Positions 26,501 through 34,071 of a stretch of DNA of 64,000 bases are shown in pieces. The position numbers and the translations under genes were made by a program. The stretch's first letter is position 1; each line of letters starts with the position of its first letter. The notes below the pieces were generated by a model. It searched no databases. It saw nothing but the letters and a program-made list of their open reading frames with translations, and had not been told where the DNA came from. The DNA lies in NCBI GenBank assembly GCA_020846195.1, contig JADLEJ010000049.1, forward strand, positions 1 through 64,000, in the 5' to 3' direction. The stretch comes from Nitrospira sp. (lineage in GTDB: Bacteria; Nitrospirota; Nitrospiria; Nitrospirales; Nitrospiraceae).

Positions 26501-26740
26501 GCCCGACTTCAGATACTCGCGATAGAGCGCGCCGGGAAGATAACTATGCCCGCCCATGAATTGCTTGCCGCGGCGGGCTGTTTCTTCGAAAGGGAGATAC
26601 TCCAGGCTATGGAGCGGATTGTGATGAACGAAGGTGCGCATCGGCCAATACTGCGCGATCACTTCGCCGGCGAGCTGGACGACGCCGCGCAGCTCCATCC
26701 GCCGGGATTCGATGTCGATCGACGGGTTTATTTGTTCCAT
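23528..26740 (-). CDS. dabA: DabA/MpsB (DUF2309) inorganic-carbon uptake subunit
   Basis: 1070 residues from the ATG at 26740. It is a large cytoplasmic protein with a beta-carbonic-anhydrase-like site: Cys491 and Asp493 in CIDVRSEPFRRHLE, His764 in CAHGSTSENNPYES and Cys779 in DCGACGGNEGKPNARV. The 15-residue His-to-Cys spacing equals that of the characterised DabA. Conserved HHNPLHSLEYLPFEE lies at the N-terminus. It is thought to hydrate CO2 in one direction, coupled to cation flow through membrane partners. The ATG overlaps the end of the NuoM-like gene by 13 bases. Confidence 0.93.
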   Translation of the reverse strand: MEQINPSIDIESRRMELRGVVQLAGEVIAQYWPMRTFVHHNPLHSLEYLPFEETARRGKQFMGGHSYLPGALYREYLKSGRMQTAHLDAVLKPLVQNQSVTIGSRQIAHGDVLRSCLTEGLCAPVTEPLDDQLYDPEKETLDAVAAGLAAGWTFPDLRKRIDLIVEGDQAALGRWLTLSHWCDDTLGTQIVRQINDQLIKWCEAFLDEGHAAWAMPERERGLYSSWKALAAQEWSPCGIADSRRKIAQLPDYPEDALLQSLDALGIPSPLRQDYLSLQLTALPGWAGFIKWRAEERDYPWQQAYPVGLVKFLAIRVWYAHELVQKACRDELGIEGRYDAIVAYMRERPDEYYLRRQRVAGRLPALYAEEVDRLRHHKGTGWSRVIERYAADVVPRQEIAARRGAAKRLSALARSLELDPALLASAPPATLTQLFNWMEAFPEADHGPVWLKALEAAYQQRLLGQLRTPAAQRTASANPPGTSRPYSQSVYCIDVRSEPFRRHLESTGPHETYGFAGFFAAFIRYRAWGKEHDTEQFPVIMRAKNEVREIPRSYFDHKVSKHEARTKWVQAGHTLLHDLKENVVTPYVMVESLGWFYGLPIFGKTLLPALYHRWTSWLRHLFVPTIATTLTVDKMAPAETAEMLATEHHAVIRKVLHEQAGLRSSRIAPALVEALRQQALNGQGDLDPALIESAQPAGLSAEALPPLIDILRRQYDLTARSTSRHKERITRMGFTVEEQALTVDTALRMMGLTHNLARLILFCAHGSTSENNPYESALDCGACGGNEGKPNARVLAMMANNPLVRKRLAKNKLAIPPDTHFLAGQMDTTTDDVQLFDLEDVPPTHRADLARLLEDLNEASALTSLERCARFPDVQEPLDEQAAKAHVRQRSVDWSQVRPEWGLSGNTAFVIGRRELTKGLDLDGRVFLQSYDARQDPSGRLLEVLLTGPQVVAQWINMEHYFSAVDNDVYGSGSKIYHNVVGRIGIMSGPWSDLRLGLARQTVMNGDVPYHEPMRLLSIVEAPRARIDKLIERHEVLRHFYHNEWVHLIALDPEDLAWYRYRSTGVWTPLE

Positions 26741-28068
26741 GCGACGGATCCTGGATGGGTGCTGGTTGGTGTCGAACTGATCGATGCGGGAGTCCGGTCG
26801 GGTCCGAACAGAGTAATCGGCGCCACGCCCAATGCGAGCAGGGTCAACACGATAATGACGAGCGAGACCAGCTCGGTTTGGAGCAGGTCGGCATACCGCA
26901 AGTCCGCGCGCCGCGCTCCGAACAGGAGTCCTTGGACCAGGTCGAGGATGTACCAGGAAGACGCGAGCCAGGCGCAGATCAGCACCACGATGCCGGCCGA
27001 AAAAGCCGCGGTCGACGACAGCAGCAATCCCACGAACCCCGCGAAGACGCCGAACGGCGGCAGGCCCATGGCCGCCAGCGCCAGCAGGGAGAGCAGCACG
27101 GCGTATTGCGGCATCGTGGAGGCCAGTCCGCTGATGGCCTGCGGGTCGACATCGTCTCCGTAGCGGGTGCGGATGATTTGCCAGGCCAGCAGCAGTCCGC
27201 ACATCACCAGCCCCATGGCTCCCACAAACAAGGCGGCGCGCGGCGTGACGGCGCGCGCGGTCGCCACGCACCACCAGAGCATCGAAAAGAACGAGAGGCT
27301 GCTATACGACAGCAGCAACCGCACGCGCGATTGCGCCAGCGCCTTGACCGCGCCGTAGACGGTCCCGGCCAGCGCCAGGCCCCCCACCATCCAGGCCACG
27401 GTATCCGGCAGCGTGGCCGCGAGCGGGGCCAGACTATGCAGACCGAGCGCTGGAAAGAGCAGAACCATGAACGACGGCAAATTTCCTGGCAATCGGGTCA
27501 GCGCGGTGAGATGGCCGTCGTGAAAGGGCACCAGGGGCAAGAGAATGGCGCAGACCAGCAAGGCCGCCATGGACGAGAGCGGCGGAGCGGCCACCAGCGT
27601 GAGCGCCAGGCAGAGCGCGCCGAGGGTATAGGCTCCCAGGCCCCACCAGGAGATGGGCCACAGCGGGGTGTGGTGCCGGTAGAGCAGCACAATGACTAGC
27701 CCATGGATCGCGATCAGAAACAGCGTGCCGACGACGGGCTGGCTCGTGAGCGCCCCGAGTCCCAGGCCGAGGAAGATCAGAGTCAGAACCCAGGAGGCGC
27801 GATGGTCCTGGTGATGCGGCTGGCCCAGCAGCGACACGCCGGCGGCCAGCGGAAGCAAGAAGAGCAAGAGCAGGCCTTCGGGCTGGGGGGCCAGGTACCC
27901 GGCGAATCCAACGCCTGCCACGGAAGCCAGGCTCGCGCCGCAGGCGCCGACCGACCAGGCGATGAGCCGGTGAGGCTGGGCCCACAGGGCGGGGCTCACG
28001 GCGGCGCCCAGCAGGGGCACACCCGCGATGAGCCAGGGAATCAAGGCGGCATCGATCATCGGGACCAC
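26728..28068 (-). CDS. degenerate NuoM/MrpD-like membrane subunit of the DAB locus
   Basis: 446 residues with about 13 hydrophobic segments, so an integral membrane protein of the proton-antiporter (NuoM/NuoL/MrpD) superfamily. The family motif around the second antiporter repeat is weak: PFHDGHLTALTRLPG stands where complex I has PxHxWLPDA, and the TM5 Glu and TM7 Lys expected for proton transfer are not evident. It lies between dabA and the first NuoL-like gene, overlapping both (13 bases each), which suggests a fixed 1:1 partner. It might be structural rather than proton-conducting. Confidence 0.8.
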   Translation of the reverse strand: MVPMIDAALIPWLIAGVPLLGAAVSPALWAQPHRLIAWSVGACGASLASVAGVGFAGYLAPQPEGLLLLFLLPLAAGVSLLGQPHHQDHRASWVLTLIFLGLGLGALTSQPVVGTLFLIAIHGLVIVLLYRHHTPLWPISWWGLGAYTLGALCLALTLVAAPPLSSMAALLVCAILLPLVPFHDGHLTALTRLPGNLPSFMVLLFPALGLHSLAPLAATLPDTVAWMVGGLALAGTVYGAVKALAQSRVRLLLSYSSLSFFSMLWWCVATARAVTPRAALFVGAMGLVMCGLLLAWQIIRTRYGDDVDPQAISGLASTMPQYAVLLSLLALAAMGLPPFGVFAGFVGLLLSSTAAFSAGIVVLICAWLASSWYILDLVQGLLFGARRADLRYADLLQTELVSLVIIVLTLLALGVAPITLFGPDRTPASISSTPTSTHPGSVAWNK

Positions 28069-29765
28069 CCGCGTTCGCGTTTATCGAAGCGATGAATGGT
28101 GTGCATCGCCGTCTTGCCGAGATGTTGATAGAGCTCATCGGTATACAGCCGGTTCATGAACAGCACGTACAATCCGTTTCGGCCGCCCTGCACCCATCGC
28201 GAGATCCATCCCGGCATCCGGACCGTCCGGCCATGGGCGCGCATATACAGATAACACCAGCTGAGGACCGTCATGACCGTCGCCACAAGGACGATCGCGT
28301 CGAAGAGCCGGTCGGGCAAATCGGCGGCTCTGAAATAGGCCGCGACCTCGGCTGGATTGGGATAGAGAAACGCGGTGAACGATTCGACGGCGAAGAGATA
28401 CACGAAGACCACGAAGAGCAGCGTCACCAGCATTGCGGAAGACACCTTCCAAGACGCAATCGCGCGCAACCGCGTGAGCGTCAAAATAGCCTGCGACGAG
28501 GTGAGCCAAATGAAAAAGAGGAAGATCACGGTGCCTTGCGATTCCAGCAAGGGGATGCGCAGAACTCCGTGAGTGACCAATAAGATCACGAGAGGGATCG
28601 CAAGCGTGGTCACGAATCCGGTCGACCAGGTGAGCGGAGAAAAGTTTTCTTCCTCTTCGTGCCGATCGACATGGGGGACGTGCGGTTCTTGCCGGGCCTT
28701 ATGAATGACGTTGCCGCAATTCAGGAACACCGTCGCTTTAAACAGTCCATGGGCGACCAAGTGAAAGGTGGCCAATGAAAAGGCGCCCAGGCCGCATTCC
28801 ATAATCATGTAGCCCATCTGGCCGATAGTCGAGAAGCCGAGCGTCTTCTTAATGTCGTTCTGTGCCAGCATCATCGTCGCGCCCAGGATCGCGGTCAGGG
28901 TGCCCACGACGAATGCGACGTGCAGGGTCGTCGAGCTCAATCCGAAGAGCGGGGCCAGCCGGTTAATCAGGAAGCCGCCTGCGTTGATGATGCCCGCATG
29001 GAGCAGGGCATGCACCGGCGTGGGCGCGTAGAGCGACCGGGGCAGCCAGAAGTGGAGCGGAAACTGCGCCGACTTGCTCATGCCGCCGATGAACAGGAGC
29101 AGCGTCACGGCCGTTGGGCCGCTGATCTCCCAGCCCGGCAGCGGGGTCAGCGTGATAGAGGTATTGGCCGCTCTGGTGAAGAGCTCCTGGAACTCCAGCG
29201 TGCCGTAGAGAGAATGGGCCAGGATGATTCCCGACAGAAAAGCGACATCCCCGACCCGCAATAGGGTAAAGGTTCTAAACGCGCCGTGCAGCGTGGCGGC
29301 GTGGCTGTGGTTATGGGCGAGGAGGTACAAGAGATAGCTCAACAGCTGCCAGAACAAGAACAGCATCATGAGATTGGCGCTGGAGACCATGCAGAGCAGC
29401 ACGAATGTCGCGATCCCAATGAGAGACAGGTACCGCGGTTCGTGGGGGTCTTGGTACAGGTAGCCGACGGAATAGACATAGATGACGGTCCCGACCCCTG
29501 AGATCAGCACCATCATGACCGCGCTGAGCCGGTCGATATAGAGCCCAATCGGAAACGTGAGCGCGGCCAGCGAGGCGGGATCGTAGAAGCGAATGCTGAT
29601 CGGCCCCTGCGTCGCCACGATATACAGTGTGGCCAGGGTGCCGCAGAATGCCGCCCCGATTGGGAAGGCGGCCAGTTGCGTGCGCAATCGCCGCGACGCA
29701 TCGTCGCCTACCGCGACGATCAACGTCGTCAGCAGTGGAAGCAGGGGAAGCAGTACGGCGTACAC
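28056..29765 (-). CDS. NuoL-like membrane subunit, copy 1 (DabB/MpsA-type)
   Basis: 569 residues, about 14-16 membrane helices, antiporter-type. Visible motifs are VLISGVGTVIYVYSVGY, GGMSKSAQFPLHFWLPRSLYAPTP with the TM7 Lys retained, and ALLHAGIINAGGFLINR. The TM5 segment reads FLFWQLLSYLLYLL, with Gln where NuoL has Glu144. The C-terminal part is basic. It is the DabB/MpsA-type partner that would couple ion movement to DabA. It overlaps the NuoM-like gene by 13 bases and follows its paralog by 213 bases. Confidence 0.85.
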   Translation of the reverse strand: MYAVLLPLLPLLTTLIVAVGDDASRRLRTQLAAFPIGAAFCGTLATLYIVATQGPISIRFYDPASLAALTFPIGLYIDRLSAVMMVLISGVGTVIYVYSVGYLYQDPHEPRYLSLIGIATFVLLCMVSSANLMMLFLFWQLLSYLLYLLAHNHSHAATLHGAFRTFTLLRVGDVAFLSGIILAHSLYGTLEFQELFTRAANTSITLTPLPGWEISGPTAVTLLLFIGGMSKSAQFPLHFWLPRSLYAPTPVHALLHAGIINAGGFLINRLAPLFGLSSTTLHVAFVVGTLTAILGATMMLAQNDIKKTLGFSTIGQMGYMIMECGLGAFSLATFHLVAHGLFKATVFLNCGNVIHKARQEPHVPHVDRHEEEENFSPLTWSTGFVTTLAIPLVILLVTHGVLRIPLLESQGTVIFLFFIWLTSSQAILTLTRLRAIASWKVSSAMLVTLLFVVFVYLFAVESFTAFLYPNPAEVAAYFRAADLPDRLFDAIVLVATVMTVLSWCYLYMRAHGRTVRMPGWISRWVQGGRNGLYVLFMNRLYTDELYQHLGKTAMHTIHRFDKRERGWSR

Positions 29766-29978
29766 AAAGGCCTCATCGCAGGGGAACGTTAGACCGCCTC
29801 ATTCAATCCCGCCTCAGTCACGATACCCAGCGATCCTGGATCGTATCAGATGCCCTGAAGAGGGCTCCGCGGGGTCCATCATTAGTACGTTGCCTAGATC
29901 TTCGTCAAGCGCTGAACCGGCTGGACCTTCGGAGCCGGGGAGCCGTTTCTCTCTTCCGGATCGGTGAAGTGCGAGCCG
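29766..29978. other. intergenic gap between the two NuoL-like genes
   Basis: 213 bases without a gene. The palindrome CGATCCTGGATCG lies near 29840 and a five-base stem (CGGCT/AGCCG) near 29930, but neither is followed by a T-tract. I see no convincing promoter or terminator, so whether copy 1 has its own transcript is open. Confidence 0.4.
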
Positions 29979-31685
29979 CTATCGTTGCATGCCTTTGTCC
30001 AGGCGGTGGGCGATGCGCATGATGGCCCGGCCGAGCCGGTCGTACAGCTCATCGATAGAGAGCTGGTTCAGAAACAGGACGTATCCGCGGACCCGGAGGC
30101 GCTCGATCCACCGCGAGACCCAGGATGGCAGCTGTAGTGTCCGGCCATGGGTGCGCATGTAGAGATAGCACCAGCTCAGGATCGTCATGGTCGTGGCCAG
30201 CAGGATCATCAGGTCGAAGAGCCGGCTGGGCAGGGCGGCGGCTTTGAAATAGGCCGCGACCTCGGCCGGATCGGGATAGAGGAACGCGGTGAACGACTCG
30301 ACGGCGAAGAGATACATGAACACCACGAAGAGCAGCGTCATGAGCATGGCCGCCGACACTTCCCACGAGGGTACGGCGCGCAGGCGGGTGAGCGTCAGAA
30401 TGGCCTGCGACGAGGTGATCCAAATAAAGAAGAGAAAAATGACGGTGCCCTGCGATTCCAGCAGCGGGATATGCAGGACTCCATGGGTGACCAGCAGAAT
30501 GACCAGGGGAATCAGTAGCGTCGTCACAAATCCGGTCGTCCAGGTCAGCGGGGAGAATGTCTCTTCTTCCTCCCGCTGGTCCGCATGGGGCAGGTGCGCT
30601 TCCTGTCGAGCCTTGTGAATGACATTGCCGCTGTTCAGGAACACGGTTGCTTTGAAGAGTCCGTGGGCGATCAAGTGGAAGGCGGCCAATGAAAAGGCGC
30701 CCAGGCCGCACTCCATAACCATGTAGCCCATCTGGCCAACGGTAGAAAAGCCGAGCGTCTTTTTGATGTCGTTCTGCGCCAGCATCATCGTGGCGCCCAG
30801 CACGGCGGTGAGGGTGCCCACGATAAAGGCGACATGCAGCGTCGTCGAGCTCAGTCCGAAGAGCGGCGCTAACCGGTTGATCAGAAAGCCGCCCGCGTTA
30901 ATGATGCCGGCATGGAGCAGGGCGGTCGCGGGCGTCGGGGCATAGAGATAGTGAGGGAGCCAGATGTGGAGCGGGAACTGCGCCGACTTGCTCATGCCGC
31001 CGATGAACAGGAGCAGCGTCACGGCTGTGGTGCCGCTCAGTTCGAACCCCGGCAGAGGCGAGAGCATCGCGTTCGACTCGGCGGCTTTGGCGAACAGCGC
31101 CGGGAACTCCACGGTTCCATAGAGCGCGTAGGCCAGAATAATTCCCGCCAGAAACGCCGCGTCGCCGACGCGCAACAGGGTAAACGTTTTGAAGGCCCCT
31201 TCGAGCGTGCCCGAATGAGTGTGGTTATGAGCCAGGAGGTACAGGAGATAGCTCAACAGCTGCCAGAAGAGGAACAGCATCATGAGATTGGCGCTGGTCA
31301 CCATGCAGAGCAGGACGAACATCGCGATCCCGATGAGAGATAAATAGCGCGGTTCGTGGGGGTCTTGGTACATGTAATCGATGGAATAGGCATAGATGAC
31401 GGTCCCGACCCCTGAGATCAGCACCATCATGACCGCGCTGAGCCGGTCGATATAGAACCCAATCGGAAACGTGAGCGCGGCCAGCGAGGCGGGATCGTAG
31501 AAGCGAATGCTGATCGGTCCCTGCGTGGCGACAATATAGAGGGTGGCGATCGCACTGCAGAACGTGGCCCCGATCGGGACGGCGGCGAATTGCGCGCGCG
31601 TCCGCCTTGACGCATCGTCGCCCACCGCGACGATCAACGCCGTCAGCAGCGGAAGCAGGGGAATGAGTGCGGCGTACATCGACAC
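29979..31685 (-). CDS. NuoL-like membrane subunit, copy 2 (DabB/MpsA-type)
   Basis: 568 residues, a tandem paralog of the 28056-29765 gene. Aligned by eye, more than four-fifths of residues are the same, and parts of the DNA are nearly identical. It shares GGMSKSAQFPLH (Lys retained) and the TM5 FWQLLSYLL with Gln in place of Glu. Differences lie mainly in the loop after TM7 (LPHYLYAPTPAT here, LPRSLYAPTPVH in copy 1) and the C-terminus. A start at the third codon is also possible. It is the first gene of the operon. Confidence 0.85.
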   Translation of the reverse strand: MSMYAALIPLLPLLTALIVAVGDDASRRTRAQFAAVPIGATFCSAIATLYIVATQGPISIRFYDPASLAALTFPIGFYIDRLSAVMMVLISGVGTVIYAYSIDYMYQDPHEPRYLSLIGIAMFVLLCMVTSANLMMLFLFWQLLSYLLYLLAHNHTHSGTLEGAFKTFTLLRVGDAAFLAGIILAYALYGTVEFPALFAKAAESNAMLSPLPGFELSGTTAVTLLLFIGGMSKSAQFPLHIWLPHYLYAPTPATALLHAGIINAGGFLINRLAPLFGLSSTTLHVAFIVGTLTAVLGATMMLAQNDIKKTLGFSTVGQMGYMVMECGLGAFSLAAFHLIAHGLFKATVFLNSGNVIHKARQEAHLPHADQREEEETFSPLTWTTGFVTTLLIPLVILLVTHGVLHIPLLESQGTVIFLFFIWITSSQAILTLTRLRAVPSWEVSAAMLMTLLFVVFMYLFAVESFTAFLYPDPAEVAAYFKAAALPSRLFDLMILLATTMTILSWCYLYMRTHGRTLQLPSWVSRWIERLRVRGYVLFLNQLSIDELYDRLGRAIMRIAHRLDKGMQR

Positions 31686-32099
31686 CTCATGGCTTCAGAA
31701 AGCAAGAAAGCCAACCGGGCTCATCGACGACTCGTCGGCGGACCACGATTGGCTTGTACTGCATCCGGCCTCTCTATCGAGCAGCCGGGTACCCTACGCC
31801 GTTGTATTGATCGCGTTCGGCGTGCGGCCTGTCTTTGTCGCGAGCGATTGGGACAGGCAACAGCGCAAGGTGATCGAATACGGCTCCATCAATAATACGC
31901 CAGCCGCCCCATCGTCAAGCGCTCATGGAGAGGATGAGTCCTTTCCGCGAATGCCGGATGAACCGAAAGACCTACGAGAGGCCGGTGAGGAGGGCCTCCG
32001 GCATGTTTCCGCTTGTTCGCCCGGAGAGCCCCTCCTATAATCGCGAACAGAACCAGCCGCCATGGGTGGCGGCCATGTATCGAAGGGGACGGACAGGGC
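31686..32099. other. divergent intergenic region of the carbon-uptake locus
   Basis: 414 bases between the DAB operon (leftward) and mpsC (rightward). Several short frames cross it but none has a ribosome site or coding character. It must hold the promoters of both units; a minus-strand candidate is listed at 31892-31918. No obvious repeat or riboswitch was seen. Confidence 0.6.
31892..31918 (-). promoter_or_regulatory. weak candidate promoter of the DAB operon
   Basis: TATTAT (31892-31897, minus strand; five of six matches to TATAAT) lies 15 bases from TTGACG (31913-31918). The spacer is short, so this is only a candidate. It would give a leader of about 200 bases before the copy 2 NuoL-like gene. 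Confidence 0.3.
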
Positions 32100-32444
32100 A
32101 TGGAAAACTCCATCCGCAACGCCATCATCAAATTCGAGCAGGAGTTCATGGGCCGCGGGCCGGACGAAGTCAAAGCCTTCGTGGTGCGGGATCTTGTCGT
32201 GGTGCGCTTGAAGGGGGTGCTGACACCGGCGGAACGGCAGCTCGCCAAAACCGCGGACGGCGTCGAGATGGTCAAACGGCTCCGGCAGGCCTTGATCGCG
32301 CAAGGCCGGGACAAGCTCTGCGAGCAGGTGAGCGCCATCACCGGCGCCAGAATTCTCACCGTCTTTACCGACATCGATGCGCAGCTGGGGGAAAAAGTCT
32401 TCGTGTTCACGATGGATCGGGAGATCCAGCCGGGCAGTCGATAG
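32100..32444 (+). CDS. mpsC: MpsC/DUF2294-family protein
   Basis: 114 residues from the ATG at 32100, in GGACGGACAGGGC context. The sequence IIKFEQEFMGRGPDEVKAFVVRD, VVVRLKGVLTPAERQLAKT and ITGARILTVFTDIDAQLGE fit the DUF2294/MpsC family. In Staphylococcus aureus the mpsABC genes encode a NuoL-like protein, a DUF2309 protein and this one; MpsAB takes up inorganic carbon and MpsC has no known job. Here it is divergent from the DAB operon, sharing a 414-base upstream region with it. That conserved linkage across distant phyla is the main clue to its role. Confidence 0.8.
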   Translation: MENSIRNAIIKFEQEFMGRGPDEVKAFVVRDLVVVRLKGVLTPAERQLAKTADGVEMVKRLRQALIAQGRDKLCEQVSAITGARILTVFTDIDAQLGEKVFVFTMDREIQPGSR

Positions 32445-32496
32445 TCTATCCGCCCCGCCACTTGAAAACGGCCTGGTGCCCCTGCCATGCTCCATC

Positions 32497-33972
32497 ATGG
32501 CCGGACGATCTCTTGAAACGCTCTCCTTCGACAACACTTATGCCAACTTGCCAGCGCCGTTTTATGCCAAGCTGAACCCGACGCCGTTCTCCACGCCGCC
32601 TTTTCTCATCAGCTTCAATCGCGCAGCGGCGGAACTGATCGACCTGGATCCGGCGGAAGCGGCGCGCCCAGAATTCGCAGGGGTGTTCGGTGGGAGCCTC
32701 CTCGTGCCGGGGATGGACCCGCTGGCGATGCTCTATTCCGGCCATCAATTCGGCACGTATGTCCCGCAGCTCGGCGACGGCCGTGCGATTCTCTTGGGCG
32801 AAGTGCGGAACGACCGGGGCGGCAAATGGGATCTGCAACTCAAAGGCGCCGGCGTGACGCCCTTTTCCCGGGACGGCGACGGGCGGGCGGTCTTGCGCTC
32901 GACGATCCGCGAATATCTCTGCAGCGAAGCCATGCATGGCCTGGGCATTCCGACCACCAGGGCGCTCTGCATCGTCGGCAGCGATCACCAGGTCTATCGC
33001 GAACAAGTCGAGACCGGCGCCATCGTCACGCGCATGGCGCCGTCGCATGTCCGGTTCGGCTCGTTCGAAGTGTTCTACTATCGCAAGCAGCATGAGCAGT
33101 TGAAAGTCCTGGCCGACTATGTGATCGCGCAGCACTATCCGCATCTCGCTGCCGAGTCCGACAAGTACGGGCGGTTCTTTACGGAGGTGGTTGAGCGTAC
33201 GGCCACGTTGATCGCCCAATGGCAAGCGGTCGGCTGGGCCCATGGCGTGATGAATACCGACAACATGTCGATTTTGGGCATCACGCTCGACTACGGTCCG
33301 TTCGGGTTTATCGACGACTACGATCCCGGCTTCATCTGCAATCACTCCGATCACAACGGCCGCTATGCCTTCAATCAACAGCCCTATATCGGTCTCTGGA
33401 ACCTGAGTTGCCTGGCGCAGGCGCTGCTCCCATTGGCCGAGAAGGACGCGCTGAAAGCCGCCTTGGACCGCTACACGCCGCTTTGCGAGCGCCGCTATCT
33501 GGAACTGATGCAGGCCAAGGCCGGACTGACCGAAGCGCGCGAGGACGATGCGGCGTTGATTCAAGATCTGCTGGGCCTCATGCAGCAGAGCCACGCCGAT
33601 TACACGAACAGCTTCCGAACACTGGGGGCCTTTTCGTCGGCGGAGGGCGCGCTCAATGAGCCGCTGCGCGATGGCTTTCTCGACCGCGCCGCGTTCGACG
33701 CCTGGGCCCAGCGGTATGCCGCGCGGTTGCGCGGGGAGCGCAGCCGCGATGAGGAACGGCGCTCACGCATGAACCGGGTCAATCCCAAATACGTCCTGCG
33801 CAATTATTTGGCCCAGACCGCCATCGAAAAGGCGCAGCAGAAGGACTATTCGGAAATCGATCGCGTACTGGTACTGCTGCAAGATCCCTACAGCGAGCAG
33901 TCCGGTATGGACGCCTATGCCGCCGCGCCCCCCAACTGGGGCAAGCATATATCGGTGAGTTGTTCATCCTGA
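32497..33972 (+). CDS. selO: SelO-family protein AMPylator
   Basis: 491 residues from the ATG at 32497. The pseudokinase fold shows in QFGTYVPQLGDGRAILLGEV, GKWDLQLKGAGVTPFSRDGDGRAVLRSTIREYL and GVMNTDNMSILGITLDYGPFGF, with the expected HGVMNTDN active-site loop. Family enzymes transfer AMP from ATP to target proteins in redox stress. The C-terminus ends SVSCSS: selenoprotein O has Sec at this third-last position, and here it is Cys. It follows mpsC by 52 bases but no shared role is known. Confidence 0.95.
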   Translation: MAGRSLETLSFDNTYANLPAPFYAKLNPTPFSTPPFLISFNRAAAELIDLDPAEAARPEFAGVFGGSLLVPGMDPLAMLYSGHQFGTYVPQLGDGRAILLGEVRNDRGGKWDLQLKGAGVTPFSRDGDGRAVLRSTIREYLCSEAMHGLGIPTTRALCIVGSDHQVYREQVETGAIVTRMAPSHVRFGSFEVFYYRKQHEQLKVLADYVIAQHYPHLAAESDKYGRFFTEVVERTATLIAQWQAVGWAHGVMNTDNMSILGITLDYGPFGFIDDYDPGFICNHSDHNGRYAFNQQPYIGLWNLSCLAQALLPLAEKDALKAALDRYTPLCERRYLELMQAKAGLTEAREDDAALIQDLLGLMQQSHADYTNSFRTLGAFSSAEGALNEPLRDGFLDRAAFDAWAQRYAARLRGERSRDEERRSRMNRVNPKYVLRNYLAQTAIEKAQQKDYSEIDRVLVLLQDPYSEQSGMDAYAAAPPNWGKHISVSCSS

Positions 33973-34071
33973 TCGTAGCCGGAAACTGTGTCGCAATGTG
34001 AAGACAACCCGACTTACGGGATCGAGTGAGTTTGCACGACGGCCCTCGTCGTACTAAGGAGAAAGAGCTTG

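Noticed and set aside
26741..27274. N-terminal extension of the dabA frame
   Set aside because: The frame stays open into the NuoM-like gene, but the MEQINPSIDIE start at 26740 and the real membrane gene in the other frame explain the region.
29766..29978. Terminator between the two NuoL-like genes
   Set aside because: Short palindromes are present but no T-tract follows on either strand.
31543..32040. 165-codon open frame upstream of mpsC
   Set aside because: Runs across the copy 2 NuoL-like gene start and the promoter region, with no ribosome site and no coding character.
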